Made by a program: the position numbers and the translations under genes. A stretch of 64,000 bases of DNA from Limnanthes douglasii subsp. nivea (lineage: Eukaryota; Streptophyta; Magnoliopsida; Brassicales; Limnanthaceae). The stretch is taken from contig JAUPFV010000001.1 in assembly GCA_036936605.1 (NCBI GenBank), positions 119,978,771 through 120,042,770 of the forward strand. Direction: 5' to 3'. Below are positions 45,018-57,857 of this stretch, one piece after another. The notes beneath the pieces are model-generated. The model did not search any database. It was given only the letters and a program-made list of their open reading frames with translations, and had not been told where the DNA came from. Positions within the stretch are counted from its first letter, which is position 1. Each line of letters starts with the position of its first letter.

Positions 45018-48000
45018 CAGTTTGAGGGCCTTTCTGGGGGTGAGGGTGAAATTGATGACCCCAGAGAGACCCCTGGAGTGTTGATCCCAATTGAAGAGGT
45101 TGAAACGCACTGTTTGGAAGAAGGCAAGAGTGTCAAGATAGGGTCCAAGATGCCACCAATGTTGAAAGGAGAGATGTTGAAATTTTTGAAAGACCATCAG
45201 CATGTTTTTGCTTGGTGCAATGCTGATGTTACTGGAGTTCCATCAGAAGTGATATCCCATCACCTATCCGTCCGGAGAGATGTAGCACCAGTGGTTCAAA
45301 AGAGAAGAGCTTTCTCAAAAGAAAAGGCTGATGTCATAGTACAAGAGGTTGACAGACTCACGAAGATGGGGCACATTAAAGAATCTCAATACCCTTTGTG
45401 GACTGCCAATCCTGTCTTGGTAACAAAGAAAAATGGCAAATGGCGCATGTGCATTGACTTCACAGATCTTAATAGAGCTTGCCCAAAAGATTTGTATCCG
45501 GTCACCCGGATAGATCAGTTATTAGACTCTACTTCTGGGAACAAGCTGCTTTCCTTTATGGATGCCTTCTCCGGGTACAATCAGATTCAAGTAGATCCAA
45601 AAGATCAAGAGCATACCACGTTTGTCACTGATAGGGGTCTACATTGTTACAAGGTAATGCCATTTGGGTTGAAAAATGCTGGGGCTACTTATCAGAGATT
45701 GGTGAACAAAGCCTTTGTTGATCAAATTGGAAGAAATATGGAGGTATACATTGACGATATGATGGTGAAAAGTGCGGAGGAGCAGCTACACTTGTCCGAT
45801 CTCCAAGAAACTTTTGCCAACTTGGTAAAAGTAAATTTAAAGTTAAACCCTGAAAAGTGTGTGTTCGGAGTGCAGTCCGGGAAATTTCTAGGCTATATCA
45901 TAAGTGAGCATGGAATACAGCCCGATCCGGACCAGTTGAAAGCTCTTTTCCAGATGGAACCTCCTCGAAACATCAAAGAAGTACAACGGTTAACAGGGAG
46001 ATTAGATGCCTTAAACAGATTCATCTCGAGGTCTTCGGACAGGTGTGCTCCATTCTTTCAAACTTTAAAGGGTGCAAAGGGGTTCGAGTGGACCCCACAG
46101 TGTGGTGAGGCATTCAATGAAATCAAGAAACATCTTTCCTCTCCCAAAACTTTGTTCAAACCAGTTGATGGGGAGACTCTCTTTGTGTATTTGGCCGTTT
46201 CAAGTTGTGCCATCAGTGCTGTGTTGGTAAGAGAGGTCGATGGGCATCCCCACCCAGTGTACTACATCAGCAAAAGCTTGATTGACGCTGAGAGGCGTTA
46301 CTTGAAACTCGAAAAACTGGCGTTAGCCCTGGTGATAGCTGCAAGAAAGATGAGGCCTTATTTCCAGGCTCATCCTATCATCGTCCGGACCTCTTTTCCC
46401 TTAAAGAATGTCCTTCAAAAAGCAGACATCTCGAGCAGAATGACTAAGTGGTCAGTAGAATTGGGGGACTTTGACATAGACTTTGCTCCCCGGACAGCAG
46501 TAAAAGCCCAAGCAGTGGCTGATTTCCTGGTTGAATTCCACTCCGATAGGGATTCAGAGCAAGTTACTGCTACAAAAGATAAGAAAGTCTGGATCGTCCG
46601 AACAGATGGTGGATCTAGCACTATGGGATGTGGTGCAGGAATATGTTTAACTTCCCCTTATGGAGATAGTATGTACCAGGCTATTTGTTTTGCTTTCAGG
46701 GCATCTAATAACGAGTCCGAATACGAAGCAGTTATAGCTGGGTTAAAGTTAGCTTACATCTGTGGGGCTAAGAGGGTCAAACTGCTAAGTGACTCCCAAT
46801 TGCTTATCCACCATGCCTTAGGCCAATCTGAGGCTAGAAAGGAGCAACTTGTGAAATATTTACTCCTCCTCAAGAGTGAAGCACTAAAATTTAAAGCTGT
46901 TGTCTACGAACACATTCCCCGGGCAGAAAATGAGCTAGCAGACTCATTGGCAACAATAGCATATACGGAGTCCTACCCATGGATCCATGTGCTTGAAAGC
47001 CCTTCTATTCAACTTAGTAAGGGTGAAAAAGAGGAAGTTTTTGAAATACAAGTGAACCGGCCTCAAGACTGGAGATCTCCTCTCATACAATATCTGTCCG
47101 ATGGTATTGTGCCTTCAGATAAATCACAAGCTAGAACATTGAAACACAAGGCTCATGGTTTCATAATGTTGAGAGAAGTGTTGTACAAAAAAACTTATAG
47201 TAAACCTCTTCTTCGTTGTTTGGGGGACGATGAGTCACAAGTAGTCCTCTCCGAATTGCATGATGGTGAGGGATCAGCCCATTGTGGGTTTAGAGCTTTA
47301 ACAAGAAGAGTATTGCTCTCCGGATATTATTGGCCATCGATTATGAAAGATGCTAAGGAATTGGTAAAGAGGTGTGACCCATGCCAAAGGTACAGCAATG
47401 AAATTCATGTACCAGCCATTCCTTTGTAGTCAATTTCTGAGCCCATCCCTTTTGCTCGATGGGGGTTGGACTTAGTAGGGCCTCTCCCTATGGCATCCGG
47501 AGGGCGCAGAACTATAATTGTGGCCATTGACTACTTCTCAAAGTGGATAGAAGCAGCTCCCCTGGCAGGGACAACATCAAAAGCTGTCATAAAATTCATT
47601 CTGTCCAACATATGTTGCAGATTTGGTGTCCCACAGAAAATAACAACAGACAATGGGCCACAGTTTGACAATAGAGAAATGGAAAGCTTTTGTGCCTCAA
47701 GGGGTATACAGCATTGTTTTTCTTCACCTTTCCACCCACAAGCTAATGGGCAAGTTGAAGTGGCTAATAGAACTATATTGTCCGGTTTAAAAAAGAATCT
47801 GGAAGGGGCTGCTGGGAAGTGGCCTAGTTATCTACAAGAAGTATTATGGGCCTACCGGACAACACCTGGGGCTGCAACACAAGAGTCACCTTTTTCCTTG
47901 GTCTACGAAATGGATGCAGTAGCCCCCATAGAGAAGACACTCCCTTCCTTTCGTATTCACAACTTCTCCGGACACGCTAATGAGATGGCAATCAGAAATC

Positions 48001-48305
48001 AACTTGATTTGATAGAAGAAAGACGGGTTAAAGCTCGCCTTAGAGTTGCACACTATCAGGGCTTGATGAGAAGCAGGTTTGCTTCTAAAGTTAAAAGAAG
48101 ATATTTCCAACCAGGGGACAAAGTATTAAAGAAGGTCTTCGTACATACTAGAGAAAAGCTCTTCGGAAAGCTGGCCCCAACCTGGGAGGGTCCGTATATT
48201 GTGGTTGAAAGAATCAAGCCTGGAACTTATTGGTTGGAAGACAAAGATGGCAGGGTTCTAACTCATCCTTGGAACATTGAGCATCTTCGAATGTACTTGG
48301 AATAA
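45018..48305 (+). pseudogene. TAT-2 pol: RT, double RNase H, integrase; one premature stop
   Basis: In frame with gag-pro. The RT has MCIDFTDLNRACPKD, FMDAFSGYNQI and YIDDMMVKS (YIDD at 45747-45758). The first RNase H lacks the leading Asp (YLAVSSCAISAVL). The second RNase H has TDGGSS, NNESEYEA, LLSDSQLL and ENELADSL. Integrase follows with HDGEGSAH and CDPC, DLVGPLP, TDNGPQFD, GQVEVANR and the C-terminal WEGPYIVVERIKPG. A TAG at 47427-47429, where TAT-1 has a GAA codon, interrupts the integrase between its zinc region and core. Apart from that stop every catalytic residue is visible. The protein would reverse transcribe and integrate the element. Confidence 0.93.
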
Positions 48306-48793
48306 CACTTGTGTAAATATTTACTTGTTTGAAGTTCCATGTAAATATTTGGGGGCATGCTCTTTCCTCCCTGGTGGCACGGGGATATTTTGATGAGGTG
48401 TCCGGATGGTTGAATAAAATTCGATGCCTTCTTAAAAATTTTCTAAGTATTTTCCAAGTTCTATCTCTTGTTATACTACCCGGACTGAAATATTAGAGGG
48501 CTATTTAAACTCTAGCCAGAGAATTTAAACACTCTCACAATACAACAACTAAAAGCTACTTAAACTCTAGCTATCTAAACTAAAACAAACGATGAAAGAA
48601 GTTGATGGTTGTGCAAAATAGAAACATTCATTCAATAGCTTAAAATTGCATTGGCCTTCCAAGGACTTTCGAACAAGTTAGGGTACAGCACAAAAAATCT
48701 GTCCGAACAAATACCGGACACCACAACAAAAAGAGTGCCTTGGTCTTCCAAGGACTTTCGTTTGAATAAAAGATAAACCAAGTAAATCATAAA
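48306..48793. other. TAT-2 convergent intergenic region
   Basis: This lies between the ends of pol and the antisense gene. It has two related copies of the hairpin repeat (about 48648-48671 and 48736-48759), each with one change from the perfect TAT-1 palindrome. Confidence 0.65.
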
Positions 48794-51197
48794 TTAAGAT
48801 TGAGCCTTTGAAGATGGTTCCCCTTCATCTGTTTTCTTACCCTTAGAGTCGCTCCTCTCTTCGACTACTTTCTTGCCCTTGGGATCATTCTCCTCTTCAC
48901 CAGGGCTCTCTCCGGTCTTCTCTTCATCATCAAATGAAGACCCACTAGAAATTCCTTCCTCATCGACCATTGTATAAAATGGAAGGTCATCATCATCCAC
49001 ATAGTACCATAAGTCCCCCAGGGTCCTCTTCGGAAATTTTTCATGAAAAAGGAGAACCATATCAGACTTTACCCTTTGGATCATTAACTCTTCGCTTTTA
49101 ATAATCTCCCTGGCATAGGCGTTGATCTTGGCATCGATTGTGGCCTCTTGATCCTTTAACAAAGCTTTTTTCTCCTCAGCAGCCTGGGTCACTGCATTTT
49201 CTAGAGAAATCTTGTCAGTGGTCAAGTTGGTGATGATCTTCTCCTTTGCAATAGTTTCTCCCCTTGAGGCCGTAAGGTCCTTCTCCATACCGGACAGCTT
49301 CCCCTGAAGATCTTTAATGGTTTCTTCTAGGGTGGCAACTTTTGTGTTGCTTTCATCTTGATTCCTCTTCAGCTCCTCATCTGCTTCCTTAAGCAAATCA
49401 GCATTGGTAGTAGCAATGCGGAGGTCTCCGGACAGCTTTTCCTTCTCAGACTTGAGGTCTTTGATGGTGTCTGCCTGACTCCGGACTTGCCTCTCCAATG
49501 TAAAAACTGGCTGCACATTACTAAGCAAGGAATGGGCTATGATGTCCTTTTCACTAGAAACCATGAAAGTCTTACCATTGAAATTGACTGTATTGGAGCT
49601 GCTTGGAGGAACGTAGGGCCCTAAGAATTCGTCTCTGGGGAGGCCAAGGAAATACTCACCAAGCCCAGCTAGACCAGTGATGTCCATTCCATCGAGGTTG
49701 AGATCTCCCCCCTCTACCTCATCAGTATGAAAGTCCCCTGGGATCTCTTCGGCCAGAGGGGTCAGAGGGGTCAGTGGGGAAAGAGGGCTCCGGATCCCGG
49801 AGAGCGAGCTCATCTCCCTGGGAAGTCTTTTTCTTCTTGGCTTCCCGATCAGCATCTTCACCTACTTGCTTGCGAGTCCTCTTGGGAGCCCTTGGAGGTT
49901 TTGGGAGGCTTACTTCCTGCTTTTTGGTCTCTTGCTCTACCACTTGCAAGAGGGCTGCATCGATTTGAACCTAGGTCGGCCCCTCCGGATCTGTTGGGGC
50001 ATCCTTCTCAGCATCGCTCGCCACCTTTTTGCCTTTTCTCCTACCTTTCATTTTACTTGGGGCTTTAGCCCGGGCAGGCAGGTAGAGTGTCGCATCTAGT
50101 TCGTGGGACCTTCTAAGCACAGTGTCTTTTGGAGGCTGGGTGGTGAGCTCCTCCCAAGTTAAATCTCTTCGACCTGTGGTGTTCCACAGGTGAGACCTTG
50201 CTAGATTTCCAGGGGTGAAGGCCTTGTGGAATCGATTCTCCCAGTTCTCTGCGGCCCAAGCATTGATTTTGCCACAGGTAGTCTGTCCGGCCTTCAAATA
50301 ATCCCCGAACTCCTTTGGCATCTCTGTTAGAACAAAAGAGAAACTGGTTAATTTAAAACTAACTTTAAAAAACAAAAAAAGAGAAACGGACAGAGATTTA
50401 AAGTAAGGAACTTACGATCACTCCTCCACCTACTCCTGAGGAGGCTTGGGTTCTCTCCGGCCTTGATCTTCTTGCCATTTTCCCAAGCGCCACTGACGAA
50501 CAGAAATTGGCTCCTCCATTTTCTCTCTGACTCCAAGAGATCATCAACAGCCTTGAGATCGTTCCCCATATTGAAATCGTAGAAGGGGAATTGGTGATGC
50601 TTGCAAAGGTTGGCCACTGCTGCGAACTCTTCCATAGGAAGAGGGATCCCAGACAACCTAGATGCCATGATACATGACATCAAAGTAAACCAGCCATTGG
50701 GGCTCAGCTGGCTCGGGCAGAGCTTGACCAGGTGGAAGTATCGTACGATCTCCGGGTCCAGTGGGAACCTGAGTCCCCAATTAAATAACTCCGTAAAGAA
50801 GACTATTTCATTTCGCTTGCAGTCCATAGGGGTCTCCGGATCGATGGGGATCCGTATCTTCACATTTTCTAGGATCCCCCATTTTGTGCGCATTCGACCC
50901 AGGTCAGAAGTATGGATGAATGCATACTTGGACTTCTGCAAGGCCAAGAGGTACTTGAGCTCAACTTTGTGAAAGCACGGCCCCACTTTCCCCTCAAGGC
51001 ACTCCGGCAGGTCCGGATGCCTTAAGTACAGAATTTCCTTGCCTTTTTTGGCAGCAGCAGCATTATCGGTCTGTCCGGAGGACTCGGACTCAAAAGGGAC
51101 TTCTTCAGCAAAGTCCTCCATTTTTTCCTCCATGATTGTTGGGGGAGCATCTGTAGTAGTGGTCCGGGGAGGATTGAAGCTTGGCTCAGCCTGACTT
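48794..51197 (-). pseudogene. TAT-2 antisense gene, 5'-truncated, two exons
   Basis: Exon 1 (51197 to 50416) keeps the globular domain unbroken: PECLEGKVGPCFHKVELKYL, FPLDPEIVRYFHLVKLCPSQ, WFTLMSCIMASRLSGIP and FLFVSGAWENG. The intron is 50324-50415 (92 bp, GTAAGT...CTAACAG, phase 1). Exon 2 continues MPKEFGDYLKAG and KINAWAAENWENRFHKAF, a basic stretch, a coiled coil (ADTIKDLKSEKEKL onward), LLFHEKFPKRTLGDLW and an acidic Lys-rich tail. A TAG near 49971 and a frame change near 49760 break exon 2. The N-terminal region and start codon are lost in the deletion joining it to the LTR at about 51197. The role is unknown. Confidence 0.8.
50324..50415 (-). other. Intron of TAT-2 antisense gene
   Basis: 92 bp, donor GTAAGT and acceptor TTCTAACAG on the minus strand. 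Phase 1, as in TAT-1 and TAT-3. Confidence 0.8.
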
Positions 51198-51408
51198 CCA
51201 TAAGGGCCCAAACATCACACTATAAATACCCAACCACCTGCATTAACTATGGGTAATGAGTATTAACTGCTACCAAGCTGCTTAATCATCTCTCTACTCT
51301 CTACACTAATCATTAAACACCCACATACCACCGTTAAACACCCTCACACCACCTTGAAACTCCACTTGAAATTACCAGCCTACCCTCAGGCAATTATAAT
51401 CCTCACCA
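51198..51408 (+). repeat. TAT-2 3' LTR, truncated (211 bp)
   Basis: Starts inside the LTR at ccataaggg and ends CTCACCA, followed by AGTTA. The junction has a 2-base overlap (cc) with antisense-gene sequence, typical of end-joining. Confidence 0.92.
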
Positions 51409-51413
51409 AGTTA
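51409..51413. repeat. Right target-site duplication of TAT-2 (AGTTA)
   Basis: Matches 42226-42230. Confidence 0.95.
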
Positions 51414-54400
51414 CAACAAGTCATTGGGAAAAATATTAACATATATATAAATTGAGCTATCTAAGATGGGGTCTATGTTGGTAGTTATTGGTTAAAGTGA
51501 TAAGTTCATAGGACTTTTAATAAACTTTAGTCTATGTGTGATATATGTTTATGAAGATAACAAAAAAATTGTAAGAGGTATACTTATACAAATTCAAAAG
51601 TGGTATCTCATGAACAAACAATTTATCTCAAGAAACTTCTTGGAAATATTAAGCATACAACCATAATAATTCCAATATAAACTAATAATAATAAAAAATT
51701 AGCAAATGTATGTATATGTGTGAGGTCTTTTAATAGTCACATGAGAAAATTAGTCCAAAATTATAAATGATCAAGCTTTATAATCTTTACGCTAAGGTAA
51801 AATTTAAATTCAAAGATTGTTTAGTTTATGTACAAACATTGTATCAACGATGATTTGGGATATGTTATGTACATAATGGATGATTTTAATTAATTAAAAT
51901 TAACGGAAAAAAAAATATTGAGAAAAGTTCATATAAGGAAACCAAATATAAGAGAATCAATACTTTGAGTGACATATTAGAGTTCTAAAGGTCATTTATG
52001 ATGAATGTATGAGTGTCAATACAAGCCATATATGATATGTTCCATATCTTAAAACATAAATTAGTTTTACATATGCTTATTGCAGTATGCATATATTAAC
52101 ATGCCAAATAACTAAGGTGCATCTAGTTTTTAAGGGCACAAATAGGAATCGTAGTAATTTTTTAAATTGATCAATATTACATATATTTTTTTATTAATAA
52201 GTTGGACATCGATGTGACAAACATTTTGGAAGGTTTGTTATCGTTATGACAACAAACTAAGCTCGTCGTCACGGCGTATTGATTTGCCAGAACCATTTGG
52301 ATTGTTGTAGCAATATGATTTATTGCAAAGCAATATCATGGTGTTTAATCGTTGATCATTGTGACGAGTTTTGCTACTTGTTGTTGAACACAAATCATTG
52401 TGTCATTTCACTCAAATTTGTACCTTTGAATGATTTTCTAAAATGTTTAGGTGGTTTTTAAAATATACCTCAAATATATATATATATATAAACATATGAG
52501 TGAACAAATAATAACAACTACTTTCTTTATAAACCTTTTATACAATTATTTACCAAGTTTGTCGATTAAACTTCCAATTCTATGTCAAACCTATGTAATA
52601 ATATCGAAAATAATCGTTATACCTCAAAATAAATTTTATGTCAAACTTATGAAATAAGTATCGAAAATAATTGTTTATGTAAAGCGTGTTCATTGCATAA
52701 CTCAAATAAAAAAAACAAGTTCTCGCAATCAATATTCTCCGTCAAATTTCTTTAAGTTGTTTATAGTTTTCTATATACAAACATTAAATTTGAAGATCAA
52801 TATCTCAATAAAATTTAAAATACAAAAGTATTATCGTGATTTTACAGTTTAAACTAAAATCATGATATCATCTTTCTTTTTCTAATATATATTTTTAGTT
52901 ATAATAAAGATTATTATTTTGTTGACATCACATATTTTGAAAATAATTTTTTAACACGATAACAAATAAAATTATATAATAAAAATATATATATAAAACA
53001 CATATATCCTTTAAAATTTGTAAATGATGTTATTTACACATATTTTTCATGATGACGAAACCTAGTAGTATTATACAGTAACGGTTAGAGAATGATTACC
53101 ACATAAACAAACTTATATAAATATAGTTGTAAGAAATTGTTGGAAACTAAGATCAGGTACCTTCTTCATCAGATGCCAGACTTGAGACATGTATATACGT
53201 TCTCTAAAAATAAATATGTATCTCTTATTATTAATTTCACTTTCCAGAATAGTTCTTTAACAAATTATAGATTTAAAAGATATTATTTATAGGTTTTAAA
53301 AAACCATTCAAACATTATAGTTTTTTGGAAAGGTGTAAATTTAAAAATTAAGAATCATAAACTTGTACATATTTGTGCTCGACGAGGGAAACAAAAAAAC
53401 TTATCATGTGGAAATCAGTTATCGTTGCAGTTAGTAACTTGCTTGTTGTGATGACCAACCTTATAGAATTTCTTGAGAGAAGCCAAGCTCTAGTTTCAAA
53501 CAACAACTAATCTCGTTGACCTAAAAAACCTAAAATTTTAAACTTCCAAACTCTATACAAAAACGTACTGTCGCGAGCTTTGTTTTTTGTTGTAATAACC
53601 TAAGCCATCCTTCGGTTCCAATCTTGATTTTATACCTTGATACTTTTTTTTATCAATCTTTCGATATTACGTCACTTAATTGTCCAAACTCGTATTCGAA
53701 TCAATTTTCCAATTATTTAATTTAGTCACTAATTATAATAACCTCTTGATCAAATGATAATATCTAATCTCCTCATTGAGATTCTTCTAATGAATAAAGT
53801 ATAATAGTTATTTTATTATAAATTAACCTTATTGTAAAAATAAAACCAATTGACTTAAAGTTTTGTTATTTAAAACTTTGAACCAATTTCTTACATCGTT
53901 AAACCAAAGATCTCAGCATACATAAAAGTCTTACTAGTATATATGTGTCACTGGTTTTGTTAAGTATTATCTTGGTCTTCTGCTTATCCGACTCAAGAAT
54001 TTTAGTTGAGAATAAATCATTCTTTTATGATATGAGACATCTATAGTTTGTTAATACAATTGTTATTGTTATATTTAGAAACACATGTCACACATAGACC
54101 AAAATATGTTAAAAATTATCAAACTTATCATTCCATGATAACTACCATCATATAATACTCATATATATCGAACTCATATTTATATGCTAAACATTTTACC
54201 GATGAATATTTGTGTCACGTGTTGTAGCATTTGATGTCTAAATGTTGATTATTTTTTAATTGGGTTGGCATTATTTGTAAAATATCATTTTAAGAGTTTT
54301 AGTTCAACCCCTCTAGATGTTGAGTTTATATATTCTCGAGTCAATGGCTTGGTAAAATGACATGTCATGTTCTCACTCAAATGCATGTACAAGAATGATT

Positions 54401-54443
54401 TGATTCTATTTTTAATCCATTATATAAGTACTCATATCTCAGA
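51414..54443. other. AT-rich spacer, about 3 kb, no gene recognised
   Basis: Short open stretches only, none with a motif. Part of it should be the far side of COP-D, but no copia block could be read. Confidence 0.45.
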
Positions 54444-54448
54444 CTTAT

Positions 54449-54926
54449 TGATAGAGGCGATAGTCGATATAGAAACAACAACTGTAAGAAATCAAAAAAA
54501 AGAAACAAAAAACAACAGATATAAACCCTAACCCAAGGTTATAGTAAAAAGAGACTTAAAGAAAAATAATCTCAAATATAATTTTTAAAAGTCTGACGGA
54601 AAATAGGATATAGGATGCTTTATATAACAATTACTCAAAACTCTAATCCCAAATAATGGAAATTACATAAATGTCTGGAAATAAAACAAATAAATAAAAG
54701 ATAACGCCTAAATATAAAAGCTGGGTTTTTAAGGCTTTATGGGTTGACTTTGGGTATCAAACTAAGTGACAAGTTACACTTTTGAAATCTGACGGGCTTG
54801 TCGAAATATTATATTTGAGTACCTATTTGATCAAATTCCGATACCAGAGTGAGAAACTAGTATATCTCCGGTCTTACGTACATCATCATTCCCGGTTAGG
54901 AAGAATTCGACCTCGAATTCAAAACG
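54449..54926 (-). repeat. CHR-2: LTR and adjoining coding end of a CHR-1 relative
   Basis: 54449-54885 aligns with the CHR-1 LTRs: a tgatagaggcga start for tggtagcgtcga, aaccctaaccc for aaccctatgtc, gtctgacgg for gtccgacga, and a gataccagag block. The next 40 bases (ggaagaattcgacc...cgaattc) match the CHR-1 coding end (ggaagaattgaccc...cgaattc). The element then stops, replaced by the DA1-like pseudogene. A 5'-truncated or recombined copy is inferred. Confidence 0.65.
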
Positions 54927-54989
54927 TCAAACCAAATAATCATGTACACGACAATAACTTTGCAATGTATCAAGTAACCACGCATCATG

Positions 54990-55760
54990 AGATAAATTAT
55001 TTCCTTCTTTCTTATTAGAAGACGACGATGAAATAGATGATGTTAATGTAGATGACATGTTTCTTGATCCTCGTAATACTTCTGATCCGAGCCACGTGTA
55101 TGAAAGTACGTGACATATACCTTCTTCAATCTCCGAATGCAAGTTTATGTAACCTTTAAAGCGTAACGAGTCGTGCATCAGTTCATGCGCTATGATTTCT
55201 CCAATAAGTATCGTTGGAAGACCATAAAGACCAAGAATGGATGTAACTTCGCATGTTCGTAGTAGTTTTTAGGGTTTGATTCTCATTCTGATAATAACCC
55301 TAATTCTTGGTCTTCTTTGTACATTGGACACCGTTTGCTCTTCCAATAGACATAAACCTCTAGTCGCTGGCATGTGATGGTATGTATGCTTCTTCTTAAA
55401 AATAACTTAATTAAGTGTTTATCTTTTGACCATAAGCATTGGATTTGTTGGTCAAGTTTAATGTTCATTCCTTCATAATAGTTTCTAATGGTATGGTAAA
55501 ACGGTAGGCATTATCCAGTGTCTATGATAGCAGATTCTATGCATTCTAAGCAAAAACTTCTTCCATCTTCCAATGAGTAGTGTCTTGCGTCCCAAGACTC
55601 CTAATGCTCATAACTATAACAACGAGCTGTCTTATCGTGTTTATGGATCGGAAAATACTTTCGTGACCAGAAAGGATGTCACTTATATTCGATGAGACCA
55701 TCATAATTTACTGGTATAAACTGATCGCATATGTTGCATTTGGATGACTAACTGTTTGAT
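54990..55760 (-). pseudogene. DA1/DAR-family LIM-peptidase pseudogene
   Basis: DA1 proteins are ubiquitin-activated peptidases that limit organ growth in plants. From the right, the minus strand reads CNICDQFIP and HPFWSRKYFP (second zinc module), LEDGRSFCLECIESAI, YYEGMNIKLDQQIQ, then CEVT-ILGLYGLP, the zinc-peptidase motif HELMH (55173-55187, inside a GEIIAHE context), MHDSLRFKGY and EEGICHVL (Glu ligand near 55119-55127). TAG at 55601-55603 and TAA at 55511-55513 replace conserved residues, and two zinc Cys of a CCSC-type motif are Tyr. The N-terminal LIM module and the C-terminus are missing; CHR-2 abuts the C-terminal side. The peptidase part itself is unbroken. Family recognition is from memory and was not searched. 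Confidence 0.78.
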
Positions 55761-56987
55761 ACTTTAAAGACTTTTTTATAGTTTAAAGATTTTTTTATTT
55801 TTATCGATTTTATGTTTTTTATAATTGATCTTCTTTTTTTTCAAGAATAATGAGGACTTCGTCTTCATACATATGCATGATTATAAATATGTTTTTATAT
55901 ATTCTAAAATAACTTCAAAGATATATGTCTAACCTTTAAAATAAGTCAAATTTGATTACAGAAGTTTATCATTGTAATCCATATCCATACACTAATTTGT
56001 GGTAGGGGTGTCCTAAATATTTTATATATGTTTTTTCGTATGTGTTGTTTTTTATTAATTGAGTCCTAAAATTTAACCATAAAATTCCTTTTTTAATTTC
56101 ACTATATGTAATAAAACATATAGACCAATATAATAAAATCACGGTCTTATAAACTACATAAATTGTAAAAAATATTTTAATTGTTTTGTGTAAATAAATA
56201 TAAAATAAATAAGAATGTGTATTTTAGAATTTTATAAAAACAATTACTTTTAATTTGAATCTATAAATTAAAAATATGATCTAAATACCTGATAATTCAA
56301 AAATAAGTTTATTTTGAAATCAAACTCACTATAGGATATTATATAGTTAACATGTATGTTATATTTGAATCAAATCTTATTATTATTAATCTATAATCTA
56401 AAAACGATTATAAATGCATATTTATCTTTATATATTTTTTTAAATTAGGTATTGCTAAGTTTGGTTGATAATTGATTAAATCACTTTCACCATTGTTTAG
56501 TTTTAAATTTAATAAATATTATGAGTCAATATAAACTTCTGGATCGAACAAAAAATAAAAATAAGTAAAACTAAAACCAAAGATTTATAAGAAAATGGAG
56601 AGCTGACTTTTAACTTATAGAATTATATAACATAGATGTGAACTGTGTTTTATTATTTGGGTTATAAAATAGCATTATCGTTCCAGAATTAAAAAAATTA
56701 AATTCTTAATTTAAAACACAATTAGAATTTTCAAAGAGAAGATCAAGACATTCGATAAGCTTTTATTATTGTAATTTTTTATATAATTATTTGGGTTTTA
56801 TTATAATTAGCATGAGTTAACCCATATATCTTGGGTTACTGGACATACCAATTTATATGTCTTTCATATGATTTACTATTAATTCAACTTAGTTAAACTA
56901 AAGTGTTATTATGTTTTTATACATTTATAATTATCATATCAATAGTTATATGTTCTATAACTTAAATAGAGTTTGAGAGATAATTTT
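55761..56987. other. AT-rich spacer, no gene recognised
   Basis: Very AT-rich, with no open stretch of note. It would be the place to look for the missing N-terminal exons of the DA1-like pseudogene, but none was seen. Confidence 0.45.
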
Positions 56988-57775
56988 TGTTAGGGTGAAC
57001 AAAGTCTCATATCGATAAACATAAGAATTTTTTTGGTATATAAGTATAAACATATATCTCTACTAGTATGAGAATTTTTGGAAGTGGAGCAAACCCAAAG
57101 TTGTGCGGGATTTCGGACCCAAAACAGATAATATCACACTAGCATTGAAACACACACACACACTCCATATTCCCGTAAACTAGTGAAATATTAGGTCTTT
57201 TAGAAGTGAAGCAAAACCAAAATTGTGCATGTCCAAAGCGGATAATATCATACTAGTGTGGAAATCTTGTTGTTCATACTTATATGCGGAAGTGGAATAT
57301 GCGCCTCTCATAAACCCTACAATTTATATCAGAGCACCATATCTAGACATGGTGTGATATTGTGAAATCATCAAGTGTCGAACATGATAGACCATTCATA
57401 GTCAAGGTGAAAAAATATGTGGTTAAGAATTATGGCTCAAACTCAGGCGGTGTGAGCTGACTAAAATGAGTAAATAAATTTGTGGTGTCACTGTATGGAG
57501 CATGTGGTGCCCAACCATATTAAAGTAAGCGGATGGAATTTAGTTGAGATAAGACTAAAGTGGTATTTTATTTGAGTGGGGGATTGATAAGGACGACCAA
57601 AGCCACACATCAGTTAAACATGTGATATATCTTTGGTATATAAGTATGAACATGTCTTCACTAGTATGAGGTCTTTTAGAAGTGGGAAAAAACTAATTCT
57701 GAAGGTTTTTCAGACCTAAAATAGACAATATCATACTAGTACAAAGATCGGGTTATTCATACGTATATAAAGGAG

Positions 57776-57857
<82 letters not shown>

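Larger units (their letters stand above)
42231..51408 (+). mobile_element. TAT-2: Tat-like LTR retrotransposon, nearly intact gag-pol, deleted 3' end
   Basis: A close relative of TAT-1 (9,178 bp) with AGTTA duplications. Gag-pol is open except for the shared UAG and one further stop. The LTRs differ at only about 2 of 190 comparable bases, suggesting a younger insertion than TAT-1. A deletion of about 1 kb fused the antisense gene to the middle of the 3' LTR, removing the polypurine tract. The 5' LTR lost a different internal segment of about 115 bp. Confidence 0.95.

Noticed and set aside
51198..51211. Start of the TAT-2 antisense gene at the ATG near 51211
   Set aside because: That ATG lies in LTR sequence beyond the deletion junction, so it is an accidental start.
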